From the NCBI RefSeq assembly GCF_036898095.1, contig NC_090744.1:99524240-99588239 (forward strand): a DNA stretch of 64,000 nt. The letters run 5' to 3'. The notes under the pieces were generated by a model. That model had not been told where the DNA came from and ran no database searches. It saw only the letters and a program-made list of their open reading frames with translations. Origin of the DNA: Palaemon carinicauda. Taxonomy: Eukaryota > Arthropoda > Malacostraca > Decapoda > Palaemonidae. Below are positions 41,741 through 53,300 of the stretch, in pieces (within the stretch, counting starts at the first letter, position 1; the number at the start of each line of letters is the position of its first letter). The position numbers were made by a program, and so were the translations under genes.

Positions 41741-41900
41741 ACTTACCCGGTGAATATATAATAGCTGCAACTCTGTTGCTCGACAGACACATACATAAAA
41801 AACTCGCGAGCGATCGCTATGCAGGTTGCGGGTGTGCCCACCAGCGCCAACGGTCGGCCAGATACCACTCTCGATGTAAACAAAACCTTTAATTTCTTCT
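41741..41900 (+). repeat. DIRS C left inverted terminal repeat
   Basis: 160 bp from ACTTACCCGGTGAATA to AATTTCTTCT; inverted match to 48049-48208 with about three mismatches (for example ACTTACC versus ACTTAGC). Confidence 0.92.
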
Positions 41901-41946
41901 CATCCCACTGCGTCTCTATTGGGGAGGAAGGGAGGGTCGTTTAATT

Positions 41947-42041
41947 TATATATTCACCGGGTAAATATATTCAAAAATTTATTTTATAATTAAAATATCA
42001 TTTTTAAATATTTAACTTAGCCGGTGAATATATAATAGCTG
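41947..42041. repeat. DIRS C internal complementary region
   Basis: Reverse complement of the left tip (41708-41766) followed directly by the reverse complement of the right tip (about 48180-48223). With the left tip it forms a long imperfect stem. Confidence 0.88.
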
Positions 42042-42442
42042 ATTCACACCCAAAGAGGTGGGTAGAGACCAGAGTTAAATATGTTTACATCGTATAAGCT
42101 AAGAGTTTTTTCATTTTGACAGTTATCAATATAACAAAACCAAAATAAATAGGTACCTGGTAAGGAAGTCGACTTAGACGATTACTCTGCCTTGTAAGTA
42201 CGTCTTCCTTACGGAGCCCAGCGATCCTCTTAGGATGCTGACAGACTCTCAGGAGCTGAAGTATCAAGGGCTGCAACCCATACAACAGGACCTCATCAAA
42301 CCCCTAATCTGGGCGCTCTCAAGAAATGACTTTGACCACCCGCCAAATCAACCAGGATGCGAAAGGCTTCTTAGCCTTCCGGACAACCCATAAAAACAAC
42401 CTTAAAAAAACATTTCAAGAGACAGATTAAAAGGATATGGAA

Positions 42443-43634
42443 TTAGGGAATTGTAGTGGTTGAGCCCTCACCCACTACTGCACTCGCTGCTACGAATGGT
42501 CCCAGTGTGTAGCAGTTCTCGTAAAGAGTCTGGACATCTTTCAAGTAAAATGACGCGAACACTGACTTGCTTCTCCAATAGGTTGCGTCCATGATACTTT
42601 GCAGAGATCTATTTTGCTTAAAGGCCACGGAAGTTGCTACAGCTCTAACCTCGTGCGTCTTAACCTTAAGCAAAGATCGGTCTTCCTCACTCAAGTGCGA
42701 ATGAGCATCTCGTATTAACAATCTGATAAAATATGACAAAGCATTCTTTGACATAGGCAAGGATGGTTTCTTAACCGAACACCATAACGCTTCAGATTGG
42801 CCTCGTAAAGGTTTAGTACGAGTTAAGTAGAACTTAAGAGCTCTAACAGGGCATAACACTCTTTCTAGTTCATTGCCTATGATCTCCGATAAGCTAGGAA
42901 TATCGAAAGATTTAGGCCAAGGACGAGAAGGTAGCTCATTTTTGGCTAGGAAACCAAGCTGCAGAGAACAAGTAGCTTTTTCTGACGAAAACCCGATGTT
43001 CTTGCTGAAGGCATGAAGCTCACTGACTCTTTTAGCCGAGGCTAAGCATACCAGGAAAAGTCTTAAGAGTGAGATCTTTCAGGGAGGCTGAATGTAAAGG
43101 CTCAAACCTGTCTGACATGAGGAATCTTAGGACCACGTCTAAATTCCACCCAGGTGTAGCCAAACGACGTTCCTTAGAGGTCTCAAAAGACTTAAGGAGG
43201 TCTTGCAGATCTTTATTGTTGGAAAGATCTAAGCCTCTATGCCGGAAGACCGAGGCCAACATGCTTCTGTAGCCCTTGATCGTAGGAGCTGAAAGGGATC
43301 GTACTTTTCTCAGGTATAAGAGAAAATCAGCTATTTGGGCTACAGAGGTACTGGACGAGGATACGGAAACTGACTTGCACCAGTCTCGGAAGACTTCCCA
43401 CTTCGATTGGTAAACTCTAATGGTAGACGCTCTCCTCGCTCTAGCAATCGCACTGGCTGCCTCCTTCGAAAAGCCTCTAGCTCTCGAGAGTCTTTCGATA
43501 GTCTGAAGGCAGTCAGACGAAGAGCTTGGAGGCTTTGGTGTACCTTCTTTACGTGTGGCTGACGTAGAAGGTCTACTCTTAGAGGAAGACTTCTGGGAAC
43601 GTCTACCAGCCATCGAAGTACCTCGGTGAACCAT
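42443..43634 (-). pseudogene. DIRS C tyrosine recombinase, interrupted by a 2-nt deletion
   Basis: Integrase of the DIRS element. The N-terminal part (from about MVHRG at 43634; the true start may lie upstream inside the RT frame) includes [20 protein letters not shown] and [19 protein letters not shown]. At about 43053 the sequence AAGACTTTTCC lacks two bases compared with A and B (AAAACTCTTTTCC), which ends this frame at 43032. The catalytic end continues in another frame (42443-42859) with [25 protein letters not shown] (HxxR) and [15 protein letters not shown] (Tyr). All recognisable catalytic residues are present, so this single shift is the only obvious defect. Confidence 0.88.
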
Positions 43635-45487
43635 TCTCTCGCGGGCCAGAGGGGAGCAACTAACGTCAACCTTGTCCCTTCGTGAGAGGCGAATTTCTGC
43701 AGTACCTTGTTGACAATCTTGAATGGTGGGAATGCGTAAAGATCTAGATGTAACCAATCTAGGAGGAAGGCATCTATATGTATTGCTGCTGGGTCTGGGA
43801 CTGGAGAGCAATAGATTGGAAGCCTCTTGGTCAGCGAGGTTGCAAAGAGATCTATGGTGGGTTGACCCCAAGCCGCCCAAAGTCTCTTGCACACATCCTT
43901 GTGGAGGGTCCATTCGGTTGGAATTACTTGACCTTTCCGACTGAGACAATCCGCTAGGACGTTCAAGTTGCCCTGGATGAACCTCGTTACTAGGGAGATG
44001 CCTCGATCTTTTGACCAGATGAGCAGGTCCCTTGCGATCTCGTACAGAGTCAATGAGTGGGTACCTCCCTGTTTGGAAATGTACGCCAAGGCCGTGGTGT
44101 TGTCCGAGTTGACCTCCACCACCTTGCCTCGAAGGAGATTCTCGAAGCTTATCAAGGCCAGATGAACCGCCAAAAGCTCCTTGCTGTTGATATGCATGCT
44201 CCTCTGACTCGAGTTCCACAGACCTGAGCATTCCCGACCGTCCAGTGTCGCGCCCCAGCCCAAGTCCAATGCGTCCGAGAATAGAACGTGGTTGGGTTTC
44301 TGAACTGCCAGGGGAAGACCCTCTCGTAGGCTGATATTGTCCTTCCACCAAGTCAGACAAGTCTTTATCTTTTCGGAAATCGGGATGGAGACCGCCTCTA
44401 GCGTCTTGTCCTTTTTCCAGTGAAAAGCCAGATGGAATTGTAGAGGTCGGAGGTGTAGCCTTCCTAGCGAGACAAATTGCTCCAGGGATGACAGCGTTCC
44501 TACCAGACTCATCCAAAGCCTGACTGAGCAGCGTTCTTTCTTTAACATCTTCTGGATGATGAGCAGGGCTTGATCTATTCTGGGGGCCGACGGAAAAGCC
44601 CGAAAAACTTGACTGTGAATCTCCATCCCTAAATACAGAATAGTTTGGGATGGGACCAGCTGTGACTTTTCCAAGTTGACTAGGAGTCCCAATTCCTTGG
44701 TCAGATCTAGAGTCCAATTGAGATCCTTCAGACAGCGATGACTGGAAGAGGCTCTGAGAAGCCAGTCGTCCAAATAAAGGGAGGCTCGGATGTCCGATAA
44801 ATGGAGGAATTTTGCCACATTCCTCATAAGCCTCGTAAACACGAGAGGAGCTGTGCTTAGGCCAAAGCACAGGGCCCGAAACTGGTACACCACATCGTCG
44901 AAGACGAATCTCAGAAAAGGTTGGGAGTCTGAGTGAATGGGGATGTGGAAGTAAGCGTCCCTTAGGTCTAGAGATACCATCCAGTCTCCCTTTCTGACCG
45001 CTGCTAGGACTGACTTTGTGGTCTCCATGGTAAACTTCGTCTTTGTGACAAAGACATTCAGAGCACTGACGTCTAGCACCGGTCTCCAACCTCCTGTCTT
45101 CTTTGATACTAGGAAGAGATGGTTGTAAAATCCCGGTGATTGAAGGTCCGAGACTTTGACCACCGCTCCCTTCTCTAGCAAAAGACACACTTCCAGTTTC
45201 AGGTCTTGTCTCTTTTCTTCCTCTCGGTACCTGGGAGAGAGATCGATGGGGGACGTCGCTAGAGGAGGTCTGCGTACAAAAGGGATTTTGTACTCCTCTC
45301 TGAGCAACCTCACAGATTGTTGATCTGCGCCTCTCTTCTCCCAGGCTTGCCAGAAGTTCTTGAGTCTGGCACCTACTGCTGTCTGAAGTTGCGGGCAGTC
45401 AGACTCTGCCCTTAGAGGACTTGGATCCTTTCCTCTTTCCTCTCTTCCCTTCGGCACGAGCACCTCCCCTGCTGGAGGCTCTGCCAC
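43340..45487 (-). CDS. DIRS C reverse transcriptase / RNase H (intact, 715 aa)
   Basis: Copies the element's RNA to DNA. Visible in order: SDLQSPGFYNHLFLVSKK and GWRPVLDVSALN (RT fingers), SLDLRDAYFHIPI (first catalytic Asp, near residue 172), FRALCFGLSTAPLVFT, LYLDDWLL (YLDD box, near residue 236), LGLLVNLEKSQLVP. RNase H follows with [15 protein letters not shown] (near 404), [26 protein letters not shown] (near 460) and NVLADCLSR (near 513). A C-terminal tail with [10 protein letters not shown] ends the protein. The start ATG at 45487 overlaps the end of gag (45399) by 89 nt in another frame, and the 3' part overlaps the recombinase. No stop interrupts it. Confidence 0.92.
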   Translation of the reverse strand: MAEPPAGEVLVPKGREERGKDPSPLRAESDCPQLQTAVGARLKNFWQAWEKRGADQQSVRLLREEYKIPFVRRPPLATSPIDLSPRYREEEKRQDLKLEVCLLLEKGAVVKVSDLQSPGFYNHLFLVSKKTGGWRPVLDVSALNVFVTKTKFTMETTKSVLAAVRKGDWMVSLDLRDAYFHIPIHSDSQPFLRFVFDDVVYQFRALCFGLSTAPLVFTRLMRNVAKFLHLSDIRASLYLDDWLLRASSSHRCLKDLNWTLDLTKELGLLVNLEKSQLVPSQTILYLGMEIHSQVFRAFPSAPRIDQALLIIQKMLKKERCSVRLWMSLVGTLSSLEQFVSLGRLHLRPLQFHLAFHWKKDKTLEAVSIPISEKIKTCLTWWKDNISLREGLPLAVQKPNHVLFSDALDLGWGATLDGRECSGLWNSSQRSMHINSKELLAVHLALISFENLLRGKVVEVNSDNTTALAYISKQGGTHSLTLYEIARDLLIWSKDRGISLVTRFIQGNLNVLADCLSRKGQVIPTEWTLHKDVCKRLWAAWGQPTIDLFATSLTKRLPIYCSPVPDPAAIHIDAFLLDWLHLDLYAFPPFKIVNKVLQKFASHEGTRLTLVAPLWPAREWFTEVLRWLVDVPRSLPLRVDLLRQPHVKKVHQSLQALRLTAFRLSKDSRELEAFRRRQPVRLLERGERLPLEFTNRSGKSSETGASQFPYPRPVPL

Positions 45488-47843
45488 GAAAGGGCGGGAT
45501 AAACCTGGACGCTGGAGTGTCTATCCTAGGTCTAGCAGACAAGGCAGGCAAAGGGGGAGCTTTGCGAGCCGAGGACGCAACTAAATCGTGGGTGTCCTTC
45601 TGCACTAAAGACAAGGCAATTTCCTTAACCAAGACTTCAGGAAACAAGCACTTAGACAAGGGCGCAAAGAGTAGCTCAGATCTTTGGCATGGCGTCACTC
45701 CTGCTGACAGAAAAGAGCACAGAGACTCTCGTTTCTTAAGGACTCCGGACGTGAATGAAGCGGCAAGCTCGTTGGACCCATCGCGGACGGCCTTGTCCAT
45801 GCAGGACATAATGAGTAAGGAAACATCCCTATCGGCAGATGAGATTTTCCTACTCAGGGCTCACAAACACCAGTCCAGGAAGTTAAAGACTTCAAACGCC
45901 CTAAATATGCCTTTAAGAAGGTGGTCCAGGTCCGAGGGTGACCAACTAATCTTCGAGCGTCTCATGGCAAGGCGGCGGGGAGAGTCTACAAGACTTGAGA
46001 AGTCGCCCTGGGCAGAGGCAGGAACTCCCAAGCCGAGAACTTCTCCCGTGGCATACCAGACGCTCGATCTAGACGAGAGTTTAGATGGGGGGAAGGTAAA
46101 CGCCGTCTTCCCTAAACTCCTCTTGGTCTCTAACCAATCGCCTAACAGCCGTAAAGCTCTCTTGGATGAGCGAGAGAGAACGAGTTTAGTAAAGGCAGGC
46201 ATGGTAGCAGGAACGCCTAAGACAAACTCGGACGGCGGCGAACGAGGAGCCACAGAAATAAAGTGATCAGGGAACAACTCTTTAAAAACAACTATGACTT
46301 TTCTAAAGTCCAAGGATGGTTGAACTGCTTTAGGCTCATCTAATTCTGAAGGCTGATCCTCAGGCTGTGGTTCAGCAACGTCCTCATCTGACAGTTCCTC
46401 ATCCGATAACTGATGAGAAAACGGCAAAGGTGTAGGCAACGTTTGACTCGCAGAGTCCGGTCGCACTGGTGCATACGTGACGGAGCCGGACGCAGCGTCC
46501 TGGAACTGCTGAACAGTCTGGGAACTGTCAACAACAACAGGTGCGCGAGGACGCACAGCGTCCACCCGAGACTGTTTCAACCGTCTGGGTTGTGCAGTCA
46601 ACACCATACCGGGTTGCGGAGGTTGACGCACCGCGTCAAAACAAGTCAACTCTGATGGTTGATGAACGTCCTGAACGTCACCAATCGCATCAGTGCGTTG
46701 CCTAACGTCAACGTGCGGCTGGAAATCCACACTGGGTCGCATCGGTGGAGGTACCACCCCAACTGGTTGACGCGAGAAAGCTACATCCACGTCAACAGGA
46801 CGCACAACAGAACGCTTGGATGGCTGATGGCCAGTAGGTTCAACGGAAACCTTCTCAGCGTTGTAGTCCTCCATCAAGGACGCAAGCTTAGACTGCATGT
46901 CTTGCAGTAACACCCATTTAGGGTCTACGGAAGCAGGTGCGGTAACAGACGGGGTTAGCGAATGAGACGGCACAACTTTGCCTCTCTTAGGCGGCGAGCA
47001 GTCATCAGATGACGGCAACGGGTCCGAACTGTCCCAGTGGCTACATCCGGGACGTTGGACTTGTCCTGAAGGGACCGACTTACGCTTTAAAGGTCTAGAG
47101 ACCTTGGTCCAAGGTTTCTTACGTGAAACACCTTCGGACGACGAGGTAAAAATGGGCTCTCTCGTCTTACTTTGGTAGGGGCGATCTTGACGAGATCCGC
47201 CTGATACCAAAGAGGGAACGTCTGTTCGCTGATCAAGGCCTCTCGAACCCATAAGTCGTACGACATTGCTTCTCCCCTGGGCTTGGGAGCTTGCAAGAGG
47301 TCCCGGACTAGGTGGACGACAGGCACGAACAGACGAACCCTCGGTCGCATCACTGTTCACAACACTTTGCGTAACACTAGGCACTTTGACACTATCCGCC
47401 GTGGCACTTTGGCACTTGAGTTCCTTCACGTCCGCCATGAGTTGATTCCGGTCACTTGCTAAAGCCTCAACTCTCTCCCCCAAGGCATGAATAGCACGCA
47501 TCATGTCTTGCATAGACGGTTCCCGAGTGCTAGGAGGGGGGTTGGGAACAACCACTACAGGGGAAGGATTAGGTTCAGGGGCATGTGGAGAGGAAAAATC
47601 TACAGACCTAGAAGAACTTCTCCTTACCCTATCTCTCTCTAGTCTGCGTGTATATTTATCAAATTCGATCCAATCGAATTCCGAAAGGCCCACGCATTCC
47701 TCACACCGATCTCCCAATTGACAGGTTTTACCCCGACAATTGGAACAAACAGTGTGAGGGTCGAGAGAAGCCTTTGGAAGACGCCTCTTACAGTCCCTAG
47801 CATTACACTTTCGAAACTTGGGAACTTGTGAAGGGTCAGCCAT
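45399..47843 (-). pseudogene. DIRS C gag-like ORF with one in-frame TGA
   Basis: Probable nucleocapsid-type protein. The first 660 codons (47843-45861) start MADPSQVPKFRKCNARDC and include a Cys-rich N-terminal module (about residues 13-52, with CSNCRGKTC and RCEECVG), a long Ser/Pro/Gln-rich middle and FRAFEVFNFLDWCL. A TGA at 45861-45863 follows; the same frame stays open to 45399 with MSCMDKAVRDGSNELAASF and a basic tail (RGKRKGSKSSKGRV). Decayed element D has a Gly codon at the stop position and similar downstream sequence, so the original protein was about 814 residues and the stop is a nonsense change. Stop readthrough cannot be excluded. The 281-codon plus-strand frame over this region is a shadow. 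Confidence 0.8.
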
Positions 47844-48048
47844 TTTGAATTAGTCAAGGGAAAATTCCAAAAAACGATCTAAGTCATCAACAATTAATCC
47901 GATTCAAAAAAAGAGTTCAAGGATTTATTTGAAGAAAAACACCTGTACTGCGAAAGCTCAAACCAAAATAAAGTACTTCACCAAATATGATGGGAAAAAC
48001 TCCAGGTTCTACAGCGAGTAAAAGTACGTCTTGTCGACACGTCGACAG

Positions 48049-48208
48049 AGAAGAAATTGAAGGTTTTGTTTACATCGAGAGTGGTATCTGGCCGACAGTT
48101 GGCGCTGGTGGGCACACCCGCAACCTGCATAGCGATCGCTCGCGAGTTTTTTATGTATGTGTCTGTCGAGCAACAGAGTTGCAGCTATTATATATTCACC
48201 GGCTAAGT
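48049..48208 (-). repeat. DIRS C right inverted terminal repeat
   Basis: Reverse complement of 41741-41900, begins AGAAGAAATTGAAGG and ends CCGGCTAAGT. The splice-donor-like GGTAAGT of the left end is changed here to GCTAAGT. Confidence 0.92.
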
Positions 48209-48223
48209 TAAATATTTAAAAAT

Positions 48224-48449
48224 GTGTTTTTCCTAGCTATACCAATTCATGTCCTTTAATTAGGGAGATTGTTTCAGTGGAAGCTGGAGACAGTCACTGA
48301 ATCTTGGATAACGAGCAGTTATCCAGCTAGTGAGGGTGCAAGCCACGGAGCCCTCCCACTTTTTCCTTTTTGTATTTCAAACATCAAAATCTTTCTTTGT
48401 TTTTCTTCATGTTTCTGACTGAAAAGCAGTACTGTGTTAACCTTTGGCA
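48224..48449. other. Unassigned DNA right of DIRS C
   Basis: No feature recognised. It begins with the insertion flank of DIRS C (GTGTTTTTCCTAGC). Confidence 0.35.
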
Positions 48450-48690
48450 GGGCCCATAGGCTTCGAGCTTCTTTAGGTCTCTCGACATCCCTCAATGGCA
48501 CTCACGCAAAATTCACGCTCTCCTTTCATACAATTTATTGCAATAATATTACAAATGAAGTAAATAATCCATAGTTCTAACATTTAACAACAAAAGAAAA
48601 ATTGCATAGGGCCCTGCTGTTGCTGGGCTCCTAGGCTTCAGCCTAACTAGCATTAGAGATAATGCAGCACTGATACAAAGACACTTTCTT
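48450..48690. repeat. Dispersed repeat, copy 2 (first copy at 10272-10487)
   Basis: Same ordered blocks as at 10272-10487 in the same orientation (AGCTTCTTTAGGTC, ACAATTTATTGCAAT, AATCCATAGTT, AACATTTAACA, GGCTTCAGCCTAA). About 38 kb apart. Confidence 0.6.
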
Positions 48691-49851
48691 TTCTTTTCAG
48701 AAAAGAAAAATTTTGAGCCATGGAAAATAGCCCATCTCATTCATAATTTCCGCTAACACATTCAAGATGATTGAACTATACTATATAACTTTGGACTCAC
48801 ACCTACAAACTACTGTATAAGGTAAGGGCATAACATCTTACTTTAGATTAAGTCATATTTCCTGGTGGAATATAGGTTTTTAGGCTTGAACTATATTTGG
48901 AATTGTAAATGGCAGAATGGTTCTAATGCTATATAAAAATTGGAAATAAAAAATAGGGTTGTATGTATGATAGCGGCCAACTGTATGTAAGATGACGGCT
49001 GACTCAGAATACGGCAGTGTAAGGGAGGTCGCAGGCTGCGTTAGCCCCTTCTGTTAGGTAAGTAGGTAAGGACATGACTTATAGGCTAGATTGGGGGGGG
49101 GGGGGGCGGATTTATGTTAGTGTTCAATTTCTATGCACGCTGGAGGAACTGGCATCTTATATACAAATGCTCCAATAAATAAATGCTTTAAACTGGAAAC
49201 TGTTTCGTTGGGCCAAAAATTACATAAAAAAGTGACTTGGCAAGAAGGGCGCCAAGAGAAAATGGAAAAATACATCGATAAATATGTGGGTGGTGCTAGT
49301 TTTAATATTGAACCATCGCACATTATATGCATAAATTTGTAGTACTCTTCATCTCCTGGGACTTAGGTCATGCTCTCGCGACCTGGTCATGCTATGTTGC
49401 AATCATATGACATAACCTACATGTAAGATAACACTATTGGTTAAATAATCCATAATCTTGATTACATTCTAGCATAAATTACATATGATTGGGCCTACCG
49501 TACCATGATCTCACACATCCAAGAGTACCAATAGGCACAAGATAGGATTTTTTTACATCTTATACCTAAATTGTGAACTGAGATAGAAAACACTATAAAC
49601 TTGCCTCACTTTCGAAAAGTTACGTAAGTCATTTATGTCACTACGAAACCCTTCAGTCGTAAAGATAATAGGCCAGAAACGAAACAAATTCATAAGCTGA
49701 CATTCCGAGACACTTTGCACATGTTCTATTATATTCTGCAATTATTTCAGCGGTTTGTGACAAGGTGAAATAATTCTTAATGTTTCTCTTTAACTAAAAC
49801 AGTAAAGCCGTTTAGGCTAGGGAGTCGGGACGACGGAGATTTGGGTAAAAT
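48691..49851. other. Unassigned DNA with a small GC-rich island
   Basis: The GC-rich stretch 48985-49045 on the plus strand has an ATG with 22 codons (MTADSEYGSVREVAGCVSPFC) to a TAG that overlaps a donor-like G|GTAAGT at about 49048-49054. A poly(G) run lies at 49094-49107. A 69-codon frame at 49133-49342 has no recognisable pattern. No gene is called. Confidence 0.35.
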
Positions 49852-49864
49852 TGTAAACAATCTT
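49852..49864. repeat. Target-site duplication, left copy (I-like LINE)
   Basis: TGTAAACAATCTT, repeated exactly at 55906-55918. Confidence 0.88.
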
Positions 49865-50322
49865 CTTCTTCTTCTTCCATTTTAGTAGGAGATCTGGCCC
49901 ACTTCTTAGAGCCAATGTACTCCCCTGTAAATATGATACAAGATAAAATATTAGATCTGATCGGTACAGTTGATAAATTTCAAGTGTTAGTCTGTTAGTA
50001 AACGTTAACTCCTTCACCGAATGTAATGAATGATATGTTCACTCACCCACATGAGGCTTATTACCTTTAGTTCAAACAATATCCATGCTCCCCCCTTCCA
50101 TTGATATTGTTTTTATAGTGCAAAATATATATATCACACTTTATTAAAACCATTTTCATTTAAATACATTTACATTTATTTATAGTCAAAACAACCTCCT
50201 GTGGTTTGTCTATGACAAAATCGTTGCATTAAATGTAGTCTCTTTACAAAAGAACATGTATGTGGGTTTAGAGACTAAATTTAATCCTAATTCCTCTGTT
50301 GGATAATTAATTTTACAGATGA

Positions 50323-53300
50323 TTATAATGTGTTTAGTAAATTAGTTTTGGTTAGAAATGTTATAAGAGCAGTTTTCACCCTTTCCTGTATATCATTTTC
50401 TTCGTGTTTTCCTAATAGATTATTCATAGAGCAATTCAATTTGAGTCCTGCTAATTTTACTTCTAAATCCTTTCTTTGCAGATTATATTTCTTACAATTT
50501 ATCATTACGTGTGAAATGTCCTCTACTACATTGCATGTGCTACACAAAGGTGTATTTGTCATCTTGAATTTATGTAAATATGCATTTACTCTAACATGTC
50601 CAATTCTCAAATTTCCCATTACAGTTTCTATTTTTCTATTTCTACAATACGCTGTCTCCCAATCTTCTATAATAGGTTTAAATGTACCGAGCCACTTACT
50701 TGATTTTATAACATCCCATTCCATTTGCCAGGTTTCTATCATTTTTCTCTGTAATATTGTTTTCTTCTCTGTTATCGACAAGTGGTTGTTGATAGTACAG
50801 GGGTTATTTAACCCTTGTTTAGCGGTTGCATCTGCCAGCTCGTTTCCCAGAATTCCTTTGTGGCTTGGAATCCACTGTAGTTTTACAAAATTGTAATTGC
50901 TATTCATTTCGATTAGCATCTCCTGTATACTGTGCACTACTGTTTTGAATCTTTTTGTATAATTATTATTTATCATTGAAATGGCAGACAATGAATCTGT
51001 GAATATTACCGTCTCTTTGCTCCTGTAATTACCCCCTGTCCATTTCAGCGCTTCCCATATAGCAAATAATTCAGCACCCAGAATAGACGTTGCTGGGTTT
51101 AATCTAAAACTACAATAAAAATCAAGGCTGGGAATAACATAGGCGGCTGCACATGACCATTCCTCACTATGTATTTCTTTTTTGGACCCATCCGTATATA
51201 TGTCTAAATGGTTAAGATACTTTCCCTCTTTCATTCTACAGAACTCTTGAATAAATTTGTTATTAGGTTCCTCCTGGTCAATGTCATCCATTGGGTTAAT
51301 ACCAAGATACTTACCAATACATTGCCAGGGGGCTGCAACGGGAAAGGCCCTTTCTTCCCGTTGCATCCCTAACTTCACTTTCCACCTAATCATGATGTCT
51401 TGTACCCTTAATATAAATGGTTTTTTAAAATAACCCGAGTTCCATCCTCTACCGTCTAGTCTTTTATCGTTCAGAACTTCCTGGCTAGTTGGGTGATTCT
51501 TACTTAACTGTTTTAATTTTACATAATAAAGCAACATTTTGTACTGTATTTTTATTCTTACTGGTGTCACGTTACTTTCAACTTGTAGTGATACAATGGG
51601 AGATGTATTCTTGGCTCCAAGAGCTATTCGTAAAGCAATATTTTGTATTTTTTCCAATTTTTCTAAGTTACTTCTAGCTGCTGACGAATATACTTCAATT
51701 CCATATTCAATTTTGCTTAAAATGTAAGCCTTATAGAACATCAGCAAAGTTTTCCTATCTGCTCCCCAGGTGTAAGAGGAAACCGCTTTCAATAAATTCA
51801 GTCTCTGGTAGCATATTGCTCTTACCTGGTTGATGTGATGTGTCCAAGTGAGGCCTGGACTGTCCCATACCAATCCTAGATACTTGTATTTACATACCCA
51901 TTCAATTATATTGTTGTCAATTTTGATTTTAGGTAAGATATCTATTTTTTTGTTTGTGAAATACATTATCTTCGTCTTTCCTGTATTTATCCTTAGCCCC
52001 CATTTCTGGGTCCATTCGTAAAACCTTTCAATCGCATCCTGAACTTCCAGACAAGCCATCTCAATTGTATCTGCAGTTACAAAGAAGCAAGTATCATCTG
52101 CAAATTCTGAACTTTTGACTGGTTCTACGTTTGGTATGTCACTCATCATGATATTGAATAATGTAGGACTTAAGACTGAGCCTTGAGGAACCCCTGATCT
52201 AATTTTTCTAGGGTTGGAATATTTATTTTCTACATTTACTACATATTCCCTATCTTTCAAAAAGCACTCATGCCATGCTAACAGTCTCCCTGTGACCTTT
52301 CTTGCGAGTTTATACATCAAAGCTGTATGGTTTATTGTATCATAGGCACTCTGTAGATCAAAGAAAACCACTACTGTTACCTTACGATTTATAAATGAAA
52401 CTCTTACCTCATGCTCCAGTCTAACTAACTGGTCTGTTGTACTCCTAGTTTTTCTGAATCCACTCTGGTTTCTTCCCAATTGATCGTTATTTTCTAACAC
52501 CCAGTATAGGCGTTTATGGACCATTCTCTCCATTAGTTTGCCGAAGCAAGATAGCAATGCGATTGGTCTGTATGAATCTGGTAGTTCCTCCGGTTTTCCA
52601 GGTTTTAGTACCGGCCAGATCATACTCTGTTTCCACATCTTAGGATAACTTATAAATCTCCAGCTTTTATTAATAAAACCCAATACTTGATGACGTTTCC
52701 TCTTTGACATATTTTTGATGAATTTGTTATGAATTTTGTCTAACCCTGTTGCACTTTCATTTGGCAACTCTTTGATGCACTCTTCTAGCTCGGCCATTGA
52801 GAATAATTTGTTGTAATCCTTAAATTCCTTATTGTGTTTTGCTATTTCAACCCATTCAATCATTTCCCTCTCTGACTCTAAGACAATTGCCACACACAAA
52901 TTTTTCCCAAAGGCTTCTGCCAGCAATTCTGCCTTTTCTATCGGATCGAAAATCAATTTGTTTTCCCCATTAGTTAGTGGATGGTTATCTCTAACTGGAA
53001 TTCCCTTAATCCTATTAATAGTGTTCCAAACTTCTTTCTGAGGTGTATTCATATTCATTTTACCTGTGTAATTACCCCAAGAAACCCTTTTTGTAACTTT
53101 ATTACATTTCTTTGCTACTGCTTCTTTTTTGCGGAAGTCGATTTTATTACAAGTGGTTGGGTGTTTGGTGAACAGCTTTCTTGCTCGTCGCCTCTCTGCT
53201 ACTGCCTTACTGCATTTCTCGTTCCACCATGGCTTGTTATATTTAATACTTACCTTCTCATTAGTTTGTCTGATATTCTTTTCACTAGATTTTATCATTC

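Larger units (their letters stand above)
41708..48223 (-). mobile_element. DIRS element C, nearly intact
   Basis: About 6.5 kb with tips GATATTTTAATTATAAAAT (41708) and AATATTTAAAAAT (48223), both matched in the internal complementary region. Inverted terminal repeats of 160 bp (41741-41900, 48049-48208) differ at only a few positions. The minus strand encodes a long gag, an intact RT/RNase H and a tyrosine recombinase in DIRS order with overlapping frames. Only two lesions are visible: an in-frame TGA in gag and a 2-nt deletion in the recombinase. No target duplication. It belongs to a family related to but distinct from A/B. Confidence 0.93.

Noticed and set aside
45421..46266. 281-codon plus-strand frame
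   Set aside because: Antisense to DIRS C gag, which aligns with gag of D; no independent motif.
49133..49342. 69-codon plus-strand frame (Lys/Glu-rich)
   Set aside because: No recognisable family, no splice sites supporting it, and a competing minus-strand frame of equal length; not called.
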